Program-made: the position numbers and the translations under genes | The notes under the pieces: model-generated | Database searches by the model: none | What the model was told of the DNA's origin: nothing | The model's input: the letters and a program-made list of their open reading frames with translations, nothing else | Shown here: positions 1 to 11,200 of the stretch, piece by piece | How positions within the stretch are numbered: position 1 is the stretch's first letter | Layout of the letters: every line of letters begins with the position of its first letter | Source: Tetrastigma voinierianum | Lineage: Eukaryota; Streptophyta; Magnoliopsida; Vitales; Vitaceae | Length of the DNA stretch: 64,000 nucleotides | Assembly: GCA_016808115.1 (NCBI GenBank) | Contig: JAEQBH010002180.1 | Coordinates: forward strand, 62,001-126,000 | Direction of reading: 5' to 3'

Positions 1-410
1 CTCATACTTGATTTTTAAATAAATATAAAGATATAACTACCTTATCAAAATGAATCTACCAAATCCGCCCTCTCACGTAGCACCACTGAGACTTCCATTG
101 CTTATCTTTTAATCGAAACCCACCTGTGTGGCAATTGAAGGAATAACGCTTTAGTGCCAATCCTGCAATTGGAAATTGGGGTGTTTTTGGAAACCCAAAT
201 AGTTACTATTAAAAAATCAGAGAGAAAATGAAGGAAGTTTTTTTTTTTGAGGGTATAGAAAAGGATGGTTAGGTAATTTTGGAGAGAATAAGGCCAGATA
301 TCTTAGCATGCAACTTGTTGTCTCCTTTCATTTCCAGCTCACAAATCTTGTTGGTGTTTGATATGCCCTTTCTCCAAACATGGCCCACATGAAAATTACT
401 TTAATTCCAC

Positions 411-453
411 CTCACTCTTCCTCTTCCTCTTCCTCTTCCCCCTCTCTCTCTCA
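411..453 (+). repeat. Pyrimidine (CTTCCT/CT) tract upstream of the tubulin gene
   Basis: A 43-base run of C and T made of CTTCCT units followed by CT dinucleotides. It lies about 160 bases before the point where the beta-tubulin reading frame should begin. CT-rich tracts are common in plant 5' untranslated regions and core promoters, so it may belong to the tubulin leader, but no start site can be fixed. The 410 bases before it hold no gene that I can see. Confidence 0.6.
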
Positions 454-613
454 TTATTTTCCTTTGTTTAGTGTGAGAAAATATTCCTACCTGCATATCC
501 CCATCAATGTTCCACTCTTCTTATCTTTATATATCTCCCTTTGAGCTTCCAACTTCTTGTCACAGCCTGGTTGTTCTTGCCAATACAGGAGATCCACATC
601 ATATCCTGAGAAA

Positions 614-2295
614 ACAGAGAAAATCTCACATCCAAGAGGCAATGTGTCCAAATCGGAGGCATGCCTGTGGGCGGTGGTGTGACGAACATGGGATAGACAA
701 GAAGGGGAATTACATAGGTGATTCCCATCTTCAACTTGAGAGGGTGAATGTGTACTACAATGAAGCCAGCGGTGGGCGGTATGTGCCTAGAGCTGTGCTC
801 ATGGATCTCGAAAATTGCATGGACAGCCTCAGATCAGGCCCCATGGTCGATCTTTAGACCTGATAACTCAAAGCTGAACACAAAACGGAGCTGGAAACAA
901 TTGGGCTAAAGGCCATTACACTGAGGGAGCTGAGCTCATTGATTCTGTTCTTGATGTTGTTCGCAAAGAGGCCGAGAATTGTGATTGCTTACAAGGTAAG
1001 GTACTCCAGATCTTTAGTCTTTTCCATTTTTTCTGATCCTGCCGGATGCTGCTCGACCCTTCAAAATAATAAATAATCTATGGATCTCAAAACAATAATA
1101 AACGAGTTTAGCAGATTCAGGCTGAAGCTAGGGCGTCGGATCAGAGCCACCAGATCGAGTCTGTTCCTGGCACGCACCTGAGGAATTTATCACACCACCA
1201 ACGCCAATAAGTTTCTTTCAGGACGTCAATGGAATTTTGCCACACCGCTTGATTAAATCTTTTTCATGGTAGGCTTCCAAATTTGCCAGTATTCTCGCGG
1301 TACGATCCGGAAATGGGGACGTTGCTTATATCCAAGATCAGAGAAGAATAATCTAGATCGGATGATGCTGACATTTTCCCCGTCTTCCCTTCACCCTAAG
1401 GTCTCCGATTGCTGTTGAGCCCTACAACGCCACTTTCCGTCCACCAACCTGTGGAGAACGCCGACGAGTGTATGGTTCTTGACAATGAAGCCTCATGACA
1501 TCTGTTTCGTACACTCAAGCCGTCAATCCAAGTTGTAAGTTCACTATTCAAAACCATTCCCTCCGCCCCACAAGTTCTAGAGACCAAGGTTGTAAGTTGT
1601 AACAAACAATTGATGCGAATTTACTTGCAGTTGGGGATTTGAACCATTTGATCTCCACCACCATGAGCGGCGTAACATGCTGCCTCCGCTTCCCCGGCCA
1701 GCTCAACTCCGACCTCCGGAAACTGGCCGTCAATCTCATCCCGTTCCCGCGATTACACTTTTTCATGGTAGGGTTTGCCCCCCTGACATCGCGCGGGTCA
1801 CAACAGTACCGTGCCCTAACCATCCCGGAGCTGACGCAAGCAACGCAGAGCGCGAAGAACATGATGCTGCCGACCTCGGCACGGCCGGTACCGACGGCGT
1901 CGCATATTCTGGGGAAGATGAGTACCAAAGAGGTGGATGAGCAGATGATCAATGTGCAGAACAAGAACTCCTCATACTTTGTGGAGTGGATTCCGAACAA
2001 TGTGAAGTCGAGCGTGTGCGACATCCCTCCGAGGGGGTTGTCGATGTCGTCGACGTTCATGGGGAACTCGACGTCGATACAGGAGATGTTCCGGCGGGTG
2101 TCGGAGCAGTTCACGGTGATGTTCAGGAGGAAGGCGTTTTTGCATTGGTACACAGGGGAGGGAATGGATGAGATGGAGTTCACGGAGGCGGAGAGCAATA
2201 TGAATGATCTGGTGTCGGAGTATCAGCAGTACCAGGACGCCGTGGCGGCGGAGGATGAGGAAGGGTATGACGATGATGATGTGGTGGAGAACTGA
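614..2295 (+). pseudogene. TUB: Beta-tubulin gene, three-exon layout, degraded
   Basis: Beta-tubulin pairs with alpha-tubulin to form microtubules. The usual plant three-exon structure is visible. Exon 1 is about 614-995 (DEHGID, LQLERVNVYYNEAS, PRAVLMDLE; donor GTAAGG). Intron 1 is 996-1272. Exon 2 is 1273-1534 (LLISKIREE and the matching DNA up to the GTAAGT donor). Intron 2 is 1535-1630, ending TTGCAG. Exon 3 is 1631-2295, open for about 220 codons to TGA, with FVEWIPNNVKSSVCDIPP, MDEMEFTEAESNMNDL and an acidic tail. Exons 1 and 2 are shifted repeatedly by short deletions and insertions. The ATG is lost where the MREI autoregulation motif should be, and the N-terminal GTP-loop DNA is scrambled. 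In exon 3 the stretch about 1837-1919 is out of register and three codons short, then returns to frame. Full family length is about 445 residues, which cannot be made from this sequence as given. It is either a pseudogene or a real gene with consensus errors. The family call is secure. Confidence 0.9.
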
Positions 2296-2730
2296 ACTGA
2301 ACCGAACCAGATGGGTGGTGGTTCTTCTGCCCTTCTGCTTTGGCTGGCCCTGGCCCTGGCCAAGGCCAAAAATAATTAAGCAATGGTGGGGCTGATTGAT
2401 TCGAGTTATTCAATTTGGGATTTGGTAGCAGCACTATGATTGTGATTTTGTGATATTTTTTTTATTTTTTTTTTCTTGGTCCATTATTTATGTAATTGTG
2501 AATTGTGAGTACAGATGTTTTGTAATTCAAACAAGTATATCGATGTGTTAATATGGCTTGTTAATTGAAAGAGAGGCTCTAAACCCACATCTACTCAACT
2601 CAAATGATAAATTAACCATAAAATATTTTTTTATTTATAACTGAAACTATAGTTTTTTTTCATTATTGGCAAAAAATTATAACATCTAATTGACAAGGCA
2701 CAGTTAAACTAGAAGAGCATATATTTGCTG
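2296..2730. other. Tubulin 3' flank, no gene
   Basis: Probable 3' untranslated region of the tubulin gene, with a GGCCCTGGCCCTGGCC tract just after the stop, T-runs near 2456-2475 and TTATTTATGTAATTG at about 2487. It ends at the first MULE terminal repeat. No coding potential on either strand. Confidence 0.5.
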
Positions 2731-2797
2731 GGAAAAGGTACAAAAATTCCTTTGGGGTTTTTACAAAAGTGCAACTAACTTCCTTTGCTTTTTTTCG
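2731..2797 (+). repeat. MULE terminal inverted repeat, left end
   Basis: About 65 bases that match the reverse complement of 31018-31083 with a handful of mismatches. The text continues inward with TCTTCAACGTTTGAATAC and GGTCCTTACCGTCACCC, a pattern widespread at plant MULE ends, so the full terminal repeat may reach about 2920 here and be truncated at the other end. Confidence 0.75.
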
Positions 2798-3166
2798 AGC
2801 TGCATCAATCTTCAACGTTTGAATACATAGCTCTAATCGGTCCTTACCGTCACCCATCTATCCACATCAGCTAACATATATTGGTTGGTCCGTTAGTTGA
2901 TGATGTGGCCTCACATCAACAAGGATAAGGTGTGAGAGAGAAAATTTCAAATTCCTAAAATTAATGGGGCTTTTATTTGCATTCCAACTCATTTCAGAAA
3001 TTAGACAGGATTTGGTTTTTCTCTCTCAGCCTCCTCTACAGCTTCTCTTTTTGTTGATGATCATGATATGACTTTGCCTTAGCTTCTTTAGTCTCCATGA
3101 GAAGACGTTATCGTTGGGGTGCCGTTGCTACTCCATCATCGTCATACGCTATAAGTTATGTCACTG

Positions 3167-3436
3167 CTACCACTTTGGGGGAGAGTGTCTTGGTGTTGAT
3201 CTTTGATTGCTGGCAACCGATTTGCCAATCTCTATTGCTGCAAGTTTGGTTGCCATGTCCCTAAAGATGCATCTCCATTCCTGCAACTCCACCATTGCAT
3301 CGTCACTGTGTTTTGAGGGAATGTCGTTTTGAAGTCTTGGCTTATACAATTGTACTTTTTGGTTGAAGAAATTGAATGTTAAAAAATTACCGTGTTCAAA
3401 ACACTTGGAATTGTTGTTCGTTGAAGAAATTAACAT
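3167..3436 (-). other. Unrecognised open stretch of 89 codons inside the left MULE end
   Basis: An open frame without a convincing start context, containing MVELQEWRCIFRDMATKLAA near its middle. It lies about 400 bases inside the left terminal repeat. I do not recognise a family. It could be the relic of a captured host fragment, which MULEs often carry, or chance. No splice-supported extension was found on either side. Confidence 0.2.
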
Positions 3437-3449
3437 GAGTCATTTAATT

Positions 3450-4276
3450 TATTTATTTATTTGGCTTTGTTGTTGGTGCTATGAAAGTCCATTCATATTG
3501 AATTTGGAAAATGCAACTGTTCAATTTAAAAATTTATTATAAGGTGTAATATTAGCTCAAATGGGATAAGTTTGGTTGTCAATGGGGTTCCTACCAGTTC
3601 AGTTTTTGGTTTGATTTGATTGTAAAGTTTTATTGTCAATGTTGTTATTGTATTTGGAAGTGTATGGAAGTGCAAGACAATTAAAATAAATGTTGTTGTA
3701 AAAGTATTTGATTGTCATATGAATGCAATTTTGTTAATAAAATACTATGAATGCAATTTGTTGAGAAGTGTTAAATATGAATGTATTTTGGATTCTTGAG
3801 ACTATTTGGACAATATGAATGTGGCCGATTGTTCAAATATAAGCTTGGATTTCTGGGATGTTGAGATTCTGCTCCTAATCAGAACAACATAAAAAAAGCA
3901 CATGTTGGAGACTATTTTTGAAAATTTACGAACTAAAAGCATTTGGACAACATAAACAAACCTATGTTTCTAAAATTTCTCATAATAACAAAAGCATTCA
4001 CACAAATAATCATAACAACATTAGAACACAAATGTGCATTCATTTCAACTGAAATTTTGAAAAACATAAACATTCAACTTTATAAATTGAATAACATAAT
4101 CATTCAATTTCATTAAGCAACTGTGTTATTTGTCTACAAAATTACGTGTGCATAGATTTCTCTAGGAGTCAACTTACTTACAAAAAATACATAATCCAAC
4201 TTACAAAATTACATGGGCATATATATCCAAAATACATAACCAAGTAATGTTATTCATAGGTTATACATAAGAATTA
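3450..4276. other. AT-rich non-coding DNA
   Basis: AT-rich sequence between the left MULE end and the next LTR-like block, with repeated short phrases such as AATGCAATT and CATTCA. No gene, RNA or repeat family recognised. Confidence 0.5.
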
Positions 4277-5010
4277 TGTAACACCCTAACTCTAAACCAA
4301 GGGTGTTATTGTCAATTCACATATAAGACACTAAAACCTCACCTGTAAATGACACTTTCAAAATCTCTGCTTTGGAATCCTTTTTGTTTTTAATATACTT
4401 ACAAAAATTTATACTAACTTCGTAAAAACAACAATTTCAAATAATATAAATCCTCTCTTAAAGTATAATAACGTATCATCAAGCTAGCATCTCATAACAA
4501 GATAAATTCTTCAAAGCACAATATTCTAAACATAAATATTCCAAGAACATAAATTCTCCAAACGAAGCTTTACAAACATTCAATCCCAGTTAAACAAAAT
4601 AGTCCAATAATTTCTATCGCCTTTCTAACAAAACAATAATTCAAAAGTTCCTAACTCTCATCTCTGTCTACCCCAAAGATAACTCATCGCTAATGCTTAG
4701 CGATTCAAAATTATCAACAATAAGGAGAGCCAAAAGTCTAACACAAAAGCAATTTTAATACAATTTCATGGATCAAGTACTTTAAAGTTCTCAAAATTTG
4801 AGATATAACATATTTTTCTTCATTTCCTCAAAAATCCCATAAAATCCTTGAATACAAGAAAAATAAGAAATAAATATATTTCAAACCAATGTTCATCATA
4901 TTTTATATTTCTCAAACAATTCCATATCATAGTAAAATCCACCAATTTTTCAAAAACATATACTCAAGATTCTCAGAAGTATTTGTTTCAAATAAAATGT
5001 CAACTATTTT

Positions 5011-5265
5011 AACCCGTTGAAGATGACCATTTTTCCAACTACTATAACCCATTGACTAAGGTCGTATTTGTCAAGTTTATACCCATTAACCGGGACCATA
5101 TTTTTCAAGTTTATACCCATTGACAAGAGTCATATTTGTCAAGTTTATACTCATTGACATGTCAGATTTGTCGTTTTATATCCACGGGATTGCGTCAGTA
5201 TTTATCGTTTATACCCATCGACACGGCCATATTTTTCAAGCTTTATACCCATCGACAAAGCATTA
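5011..5265 (+). repeat. Minisatellite of about 33-37 bp, about seven copies
   Basis: Diverged tandem copies of a unit resembling TTTATACCCATTGACAAGG followed by TCATATTTGTCAAG. The phrase TTTATACCCAT occurs several times at intervals of roughly 33-37 bases. It lies inside the large LTR-like block. Later copies carry CATCGACA in place of CATTGACA. Confidence 0.85.
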
Positions 5266-5585
5266 TATAAAACTAAAATCAAATATTTCTTTCATGCTTT
5301 CCAATTTCACAAAAATACAAAAGTACATCTCCATAACTTAATCTTTACTAAACATTCTCAAAGAAATCATTATCACATAAAACATGTATTTGATCTATAC
5401 ATGTGATTTAAATAACTAAAAAATTCCAAAACTCATATTCACATATGCTAGCAAAATATTTTGTTTTATAGGAAAAGTTGCATTAATCTTCCTTACCCGG
5501 TATTCCAAGGTACTAGCAAAAAAAAACCAAGAAACCTCAAGGAGTCACAAATCACCTGAATCATATGAATAACATCCTATTAGAC

Positions 5586-5610
5586 AAATAATAATAATAA
5601 TAATAATAAT
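5586..5610 (+). repeat. (AAT)n microsatellite
   Basis: About eight consecutive AAT units, within the LTR-like block. Confidence 0.9.
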
Positions 5611-6717
5611 TTCCTAATTTTATTTTCTAAGAACCAAAATATTTAAATCTAAAATTTCAAAGGCTCTTTACCTTGAGAATTTCAAATAAATTAGGTCATT
5701 TTCCACAAGAGCCTCAACATCACCCATTTTCCAACTTTATCAATTCCTTAAATCCCCAAAATTAGAGATTGTCATAAAACATAGTTTTTTTGTTGAAATT
5801 CCCAAATTTTTTATAAACAAGTGGTTCTTTGTAACTTAAGAACTAAAGTTTGCTAGTCTAAGAACTATCAAATACATCAAATACCACCCCCAAACAAATT
5901 TCTCTAATATTATGTCTTTTACATTCCTAAGGTTTCATACTTGAAAGTTTAGGTAATTTTAGGTTTTCAAATCTAAGTTTCGAAGAGTGAGAATTTGCCC
6001 AAATACATCAAACATCAAACTCTAATCAAATTTCTTAATTATATGCATTCTAATCATTTCTAGGGTTTCATATTTTCAAGTTTTAGAGTCCTAGACTTGC
6101 AAATCTAAACATTTGAAGCCACTCTTTGAAACCCTAACTCGAAACGCCCGTCCCGACAGGCAGTACTACACAGACGTTGTGAACCATAAAGGCCGCATAT
6201 GTGCACCAAAGGCTTCTTAATTATCGAGTGCCATAAGAGATTTAAACGTTGTTTCTAAGGAAGAAATTAAAAAGTTTTATGAATCAAAAATTCAGAACCC
6301 GAAAAACATTAGAAATTTTCAAAAAAATTGCAAAAGGATAATAATAATAATAAACATAATAGTTCGTAGTTTAGAAAATTTAGATCTCTGATGATGAAAC
6401 AACAATATAGAATTGTCTCACGAAATCTAAATTAATCCAGAAAAGTTTCCATCGAATTTCGAGACAAGCGGAATATTTTTTACGATTTTCAGAATATAAG
6501 TCTAAAGGACTTGTGGACTAGATTTTTACGAAAATTTCGAAAGTCAGGAAATGGATTGATCTAAGTTCATTTAAAATAAAGTGAACTGAAAAATGCTGGT
6601 TAAAACTATCCGAATGAGGTAATATGAGTCATGTATCGAAATAATAATAATAAGAATAAAATAAATAAAAAAAAAGGATAAAAAAAAATAAAGTAAAAAA
6701 GGAGGAGAAGGTGAGAC

Positions 6718-6730
6718 GAGAGAGAGAGAG

Positions 6731-6806
<76 letters not shown>

Positions 6807-6816
6807 AGAGAGAGGG
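6718..6816 (+). repeat. (GA)n microsatellite
   Basis: Nearly pure GA run of about 99 bases, broken only by a T and a C. The open frames across it on both strands (Arg-Glu or Ser-Leu repeats) are artefacts of the dinucleotide. Confidence 0.95.
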
Positions 6817-7147
6817 AATTTTTATTTATTTTTTGCTTCTTAAGACACAAAATTTGGATTTCAGAGGCTATCCGAATAGAGTGCTGCTATGAGTTTCTGC
6901 TTTAAGATTTACTTTGAAATTTGGATTGCGTGTTTCATCCGAGCAAAGTGTGCTGGTCCACGTGATCGAGAGCTACGCGTGGGCACCAAAATATTAGCGT
7001 TTCGCCAAACTCCAAGAGGTAGGGAATTTTTTTACTTATGTTATTTATATCCTGAAGGTCATTTAATGGTTTGAAATTTGCTTAAAGGCCATGAGAGGCA
7101 GTAAATTTCAATCCAAAATTTTTGGACTAAGTTTAGGAATTTTTAGG

Positions 7148-7275
7148 AATTTTTTGAACTGTTTTCGGACAGTCCGGGTGAATTTTTGGGACTATTTTTG
7201 GACAATTCATGTTGAATTTTCGGGACTGTTTTGGGATAATCCGGACATGATTTTTAGAATTGTTTTCGTGCGCCC
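7148..7275 (+). repeat. Short tandem array of about 35 bp, three to four diverged copies
   Basis: Copies begin GAATTTTTTGAACTG, GAATTTTTGGGACTA, GAATTTTCGGGACTG and GATTTTTAGAATTG. Each has an inner GGACAGTCC-like or GGACAATTC-like phrase. It lies within the large LTR-like block. Confidence 0.7.
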
Positions 7276-8930
7276 CCGACTACGCTGGCGCTGGGTTTTG
7301 ATCCTGTGCACTGATGCTGTGGCTTATTTTCCATCTATGAGTCAAGCTTTTGGTCTTGATTGTGCCTTGGGGGTCGCTACTATCGCTTAGGAGAACTGTG
7401 ATAAACCATTTTTCTCGAAATTACAGTGTCACCAAGCCACTAGATCGAACTTTACCCACCATAACTTCTTTTCACTCCAAACTCCGACTGTGTTCTCGAC
7501 CTACTTTAAAGCCCCTGTGCCCAGAACGAGCCACATGTTTGGGAATGACATTTTGGGGCCCACATATTTTCTGAAAATTTAATTAAAGAACAAGTATGTA
7601 AGTTGCTTGGTTGCGATTTATCGCGTGCTTAATACATTGAATGTGTAGGGTAAAAGCGGAGGCGAAGAAATTATGAAGTCATACTCGATTATTGTAAATG
7701 GAAAGGTGAGTGTTCTAAACTTTATTTTTCAATACTAGTGTATTGTTTATAAATCATTTTATGATTTGTATGTTATGGTTTTAATTATTAAACCGTATTT
7801 TAAAGCTTATGGTTTTGATTTGTTAAACCATATTTTATAAAGCAAGCAAATAAGCAATATGTTTTATTAAGCAAGCAAGCAAACTTATATTTTATAAGTT
7901 AGGCCTTAAGAAATCCCTAGTCTTAAGCAAGCATTACCAATCAAAGGTATTCCATACACGTAATGTGTGAGTTAAGACATGATTGCATTTTCATTTTATA
8001 TTTGCTTGGCTCCAAACTCATGCATTATGACATATTAGAGAAGGATCGTGGCACATACTGGAGTATATAGGGTTAGCGTAAAGGCTACCATTACAGGCGA
8101 TAGTAGAAAGATTCCACCCATATTTTACCTCGATTAGGGTGATGTGGACACGAGGTCCATCCACCGGCACGGTAGAGACATAGGTTTTCCGTGTTTACTA
8201 AATGCAGACAACAAAGTTGTTGGTGCCTCCAATGGTCGATCATTATATTTATAAGCATTTTACATACAAATTTAAAATCGACCATTGATAACTAAGCAAA
8301 ATACTTACTGAAAAGTTTTTAGAAACTTTTATAGCAAAGCAAGTAAGGTTTTCTTCCCAAAGTGTTAAAGACTTTTCTTTTAAGGCTTTTTAGACATTTT
8401 CATAAAGCAAGCATTTATTAAAGATACACTCATCGGGAAAATTTTTAAATTTCATTATTTTCCTCGTTTAAAATTATCTTCCGTGTACAGTACGTCGCTA
8501 GGAGACATATCGTGCAGGTCCTCACATTTCTAGTTATATATTATATTACCCACTCTATATATATTTGTAGAAGAAATGTAATCTAACTTTGTTAGAAAAT
8601 ACTTTGAACTTGCATAATGTGCATATGTATGTAACATAGTTTTGTTTTATGAAAATGTGATGAGTCCGAGGCTCTTTGAAAAGTGTTGTTGGTTGCCATA
8701 TTTTAGAAGTGTAAATTGTATTACGTGTTTTAGGACATTCCTATATGCAGTCAGTTATGCTACCTAAATTTATAAAAATCACAAGTTTAGAAAAGAAAAT
8801 TTTTATATAGGTTTTCTAAGAAGCAACATAGCTTAGCTTCAATGTGATCTTCTAGTCGCAGCGGGCCTGGGCCGGGAGTTTCTGTGGGGTTACCGGCACA
8901 TCGCTTGCTAGTAGGGGTGGGAGTGTGTCA

Positions 8931-9605
8931 CTAGCTCATCTCTCCTCTCCTTGAGAGAAAAAAAAAGGACGAAGAAGGTTAGGATTGTGTAGGAAAACCC
9001 CCTTTAGAAAAACATCTCTATATTAGTTAAGAGTCTCAACCAACCTTGAGAAATTGCAAAACAACCCCTCTTATTTCCCCCTTTACTATTTTGTTTTTTT
9101 TTTAAATTATGGGTATTACAAATTATATGTTTGTCCAATATTTCACATCATCAACCTCCATCTAAAGTTCATGACTTCCTCCTACCATCTACTATGTCAT
9201 TCTTCTCTGCAACCAATTGCCTTGTGGTTATGCAGTTTATACCTATCCATTGCAAACCAGCTAGTGTGAATGACATGTTGACAAGTCCACCATCACTTCT
9301 AATCGCTATTCTTCTATTGGCACTAGAATTTGGGACTTTTATTGTAGCAGTTTCTGATCTCATGTGAGCTTGGTTTGGGATGGAAAATATAGGCTTTGGT
9401 TATGACAAACTCCTTTCATGAACTATATTTGATGTTGTGTCACTCTGCATTCATTATGGAAAAATAAATAGGAGAGTATTGTAACATATAAACACTTTAA
9501 AATCCATAACTTTCAATTACATAAAACTTACACTAAACATCATTGAACCAATGTTTTCATCAAACCACAAACGAACACCTAAAGGTTGACTTGAGTGGCC
9601 ATGGG
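8931..9605. other. Non-coding tail region of the MULE
   Basis: Follows the LTR-like block and precedes (on the minus strand, follows) the MULE transposase tail. Short open frames exist on both strands but none is recognisable. Probably 3' sequence of the MULE. Confidence 0.4.
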
Positions 9606-9759
9606 CTATGCTTCTTGATCTCTTACATTTGCACGAACTTCCAATTTTGATGACCTTGGCCCATAATGTGCAGCGGTAGCATTAGCCTTTTTTACATGTG
9701 TTTGGCTTTGAGTAGGTGTTGGTGTTGGTTGGCCTTGACTTGGACCAAGTTTTGCAATT
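9606..9759 (-). pseudogene. MULE transposase, extreme C-terminal tail
   Basis: On the minus strand the frame reads KLGPSQGQPTPTPTQSQ and runs on to a stop after RANVRDQEA. Pro/Thr/Gln-rich tails of this kind close plant MULE transposases. The piece starts at the edge of the Athila-type element: bases 9760-9764 (CTAGT) are its target duplication. The matching upstream part of the same tail lies at 21467 and above, also Pro/Ala/Thr-rich. The two halves are not in the same frame when the insertion is removed, so the gene had decayed or the sequence has indels. Confidence 0.65.
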
Positions 9760-9764
9760 CTAGT

Positions 9765-11177
9765 TGATGAATAGCAATAATTGAGCAAATAATTATAAGA
9801 GAATTTAGCACACATACAAATCACAATTTCCCATTCGACACATTCAAAGATGAGGATAGGTACTTTTAATCTCTTTTGTGTTTTAGACTGCAGTGTATTT
9901 CGTGTCTTAAACATAAGCTGCACAAAGATTTATGTCCGGAAGCCAATATGAAGACCGAGAATGTGGGTAACTGATTGATACAGAAGTCTCGGAAACTTCA
10001 AGAATGCTAGAAAGCACTAGGAAAAAGTGTACCTGCATCTTTAAGTGTACCCCAGACACCTTGCTAAAAAAGTGGCGTAAGCAAAGTGTACTCCAGATCA
10101 AATGTGTACCGCACACCGATCGTAGAAATTACAAGAGCAAGTGTACCGGTATTGACCATTAATGTGTACCGGTACACATGTATGAGAAGTGCGGGAATGG
10201 AGCAGAATTGGATCCTAACGTTAGGCATACTTGTCAATCATCCTGAACACGAGATGACATTGGAAAGGAGATAAAAGGCAAGAGGATAGATGGAGAAGGC
10301 AAATTCGAATTTCTAGGTTAGGTTTTCATAAGAGAGGAGTTCCCTCCATTGTTTTGAGTTGAATTTTATAGGATCCGCATTGGAAGACTCTTTTTCTTTT
10401 ACAAGTTAACTCAAGCATATGTAACCTTTCCGCAGGAACAATTATTTCGGTTTCAATCATAGTATTTCACATTCTTCATTCTTAGGTTTTGCAACTGAAT
10501 TATGATTTTCTCAAAGTATTGTTTTTATGATTAGACTCTCTTCAATGATAATTGTTCTTATGTTCCATGGTTCTAAACCCTTAATGCCGGGATCTCTTAC
10601 AAGGGAAACTCACCCCATCACAGATAAATTCCCCTCAATTCCTCTTTTCAACTCAATTACCGCAGATGCTAATCACTTCAGCAAACATTTTTGCAAACTC
10701 TTAGTTGGGCATAGCCTTAATAACGGTGAACGAGATATCCGGCACATCGTTGTGGTGCTTGATTACCAATGCGCGCTAAGGGTTCAGATACACTGGGAAC
10801 AAGTGCTTAGTATTATTCAATCATCCTTATTTTCCAAAGAGCATTTAAAGATAAATTCTCCTCCATCAAAGACCATTTATCAAACGGTTCCAGATGAGTT
10901 TTGAAAATAAGCAGGTGGGACTTACATGATCGGGCAGTGGAACCCAAAATCCCAAGAATTGTCTTCGTTTTAAAACATTTAAACCAATCAACCATTCAAT
11001 CAAACAACGCAACCCTACAATTCTCTTTTAAATCACACTTTTTGGGAGAGTAGCTCCTACTGATCAACTAAATAAGACCACTCCCTGTGGAGATGACCTG
11101 TGGGAATCCACAAGATACAATGCACAACTCCGTAATTCTACGCTTAGAATAGAATTTGCATACTATCAAGGACGGCA
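9765..11177 (+). repeat. 5' LTR of the Athila/Tat-type element
   Basis: Matches 20051-21461 along its whole length, for example TAAGAGAATTTAGCAC, CTTGTCAATCATCCT, GAACACGAGATGACATTGG and GATGACCTGTGGGAATCCAC. The two copies differ by many short insertions, deletions and swapped blocks. It begins TGATGAATAG just after CTAGT and ends GGACGGCA. It holds repeated GTGTACC/GGTACAC motifs at about 10030-10180. Confidence 0.88.
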
Positions 11178-11200
11178 TTTTTGATGCCTAAGCCGGGAGT
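11178..11200 (+). promoter_or_regulatory. Primer binding site (degraded, Asp-tRNA type)
   Basis: Directly after the 5' LTR, TTTTTGATGCCTAAGCCGGG is a decayed form of the TGGCGCC...GCCGGGG site that Athila/Tat elements use to prime reverse transcription with the 3' end of tRNA-Asp. Position right after the LTR supports the call; the match is imperfect. Confidence 0.6.

Larger units (their letters stand above)
4277..8930 (+). mobile_element. Large LTR-like block (possible solo LTR), 4.65 kb
   Basis: It begins TGTAACACCCTAACTC, a common Ty3-type LTR start, and ends GGGAGTGTGTCA, so it has TG...CA ends. It contains no gag or pol. Inside are a minisatellite (5011-5265), an AAT run (about 5586-5610), a long GA run (6718-6816) and a second short tandem array (7148-7275). 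CGTCGCTAGGAGACATATCG near 8490 resembles LTR ends seen in this class. Flanking five bases (AATTA, CTAGC) do not match, so a clean solo LTR with target duplication is not shown. It sits between the left MULE end and the MULE tail, consistent with insertion into the MULE. Confidence 0.5.

Noticed and set aside
1548..2198. Long minus-strand frame (216 codons) opposite tubulin exon 3
   Set aside because: It is the antisense shadow of a strongly conserved tubulin exon and shows no domain of its own.
6629..6905. Frames of Arg-Glu or Ser-Leu repeats
   Set aside because: They are translations of the GA microsatellite.
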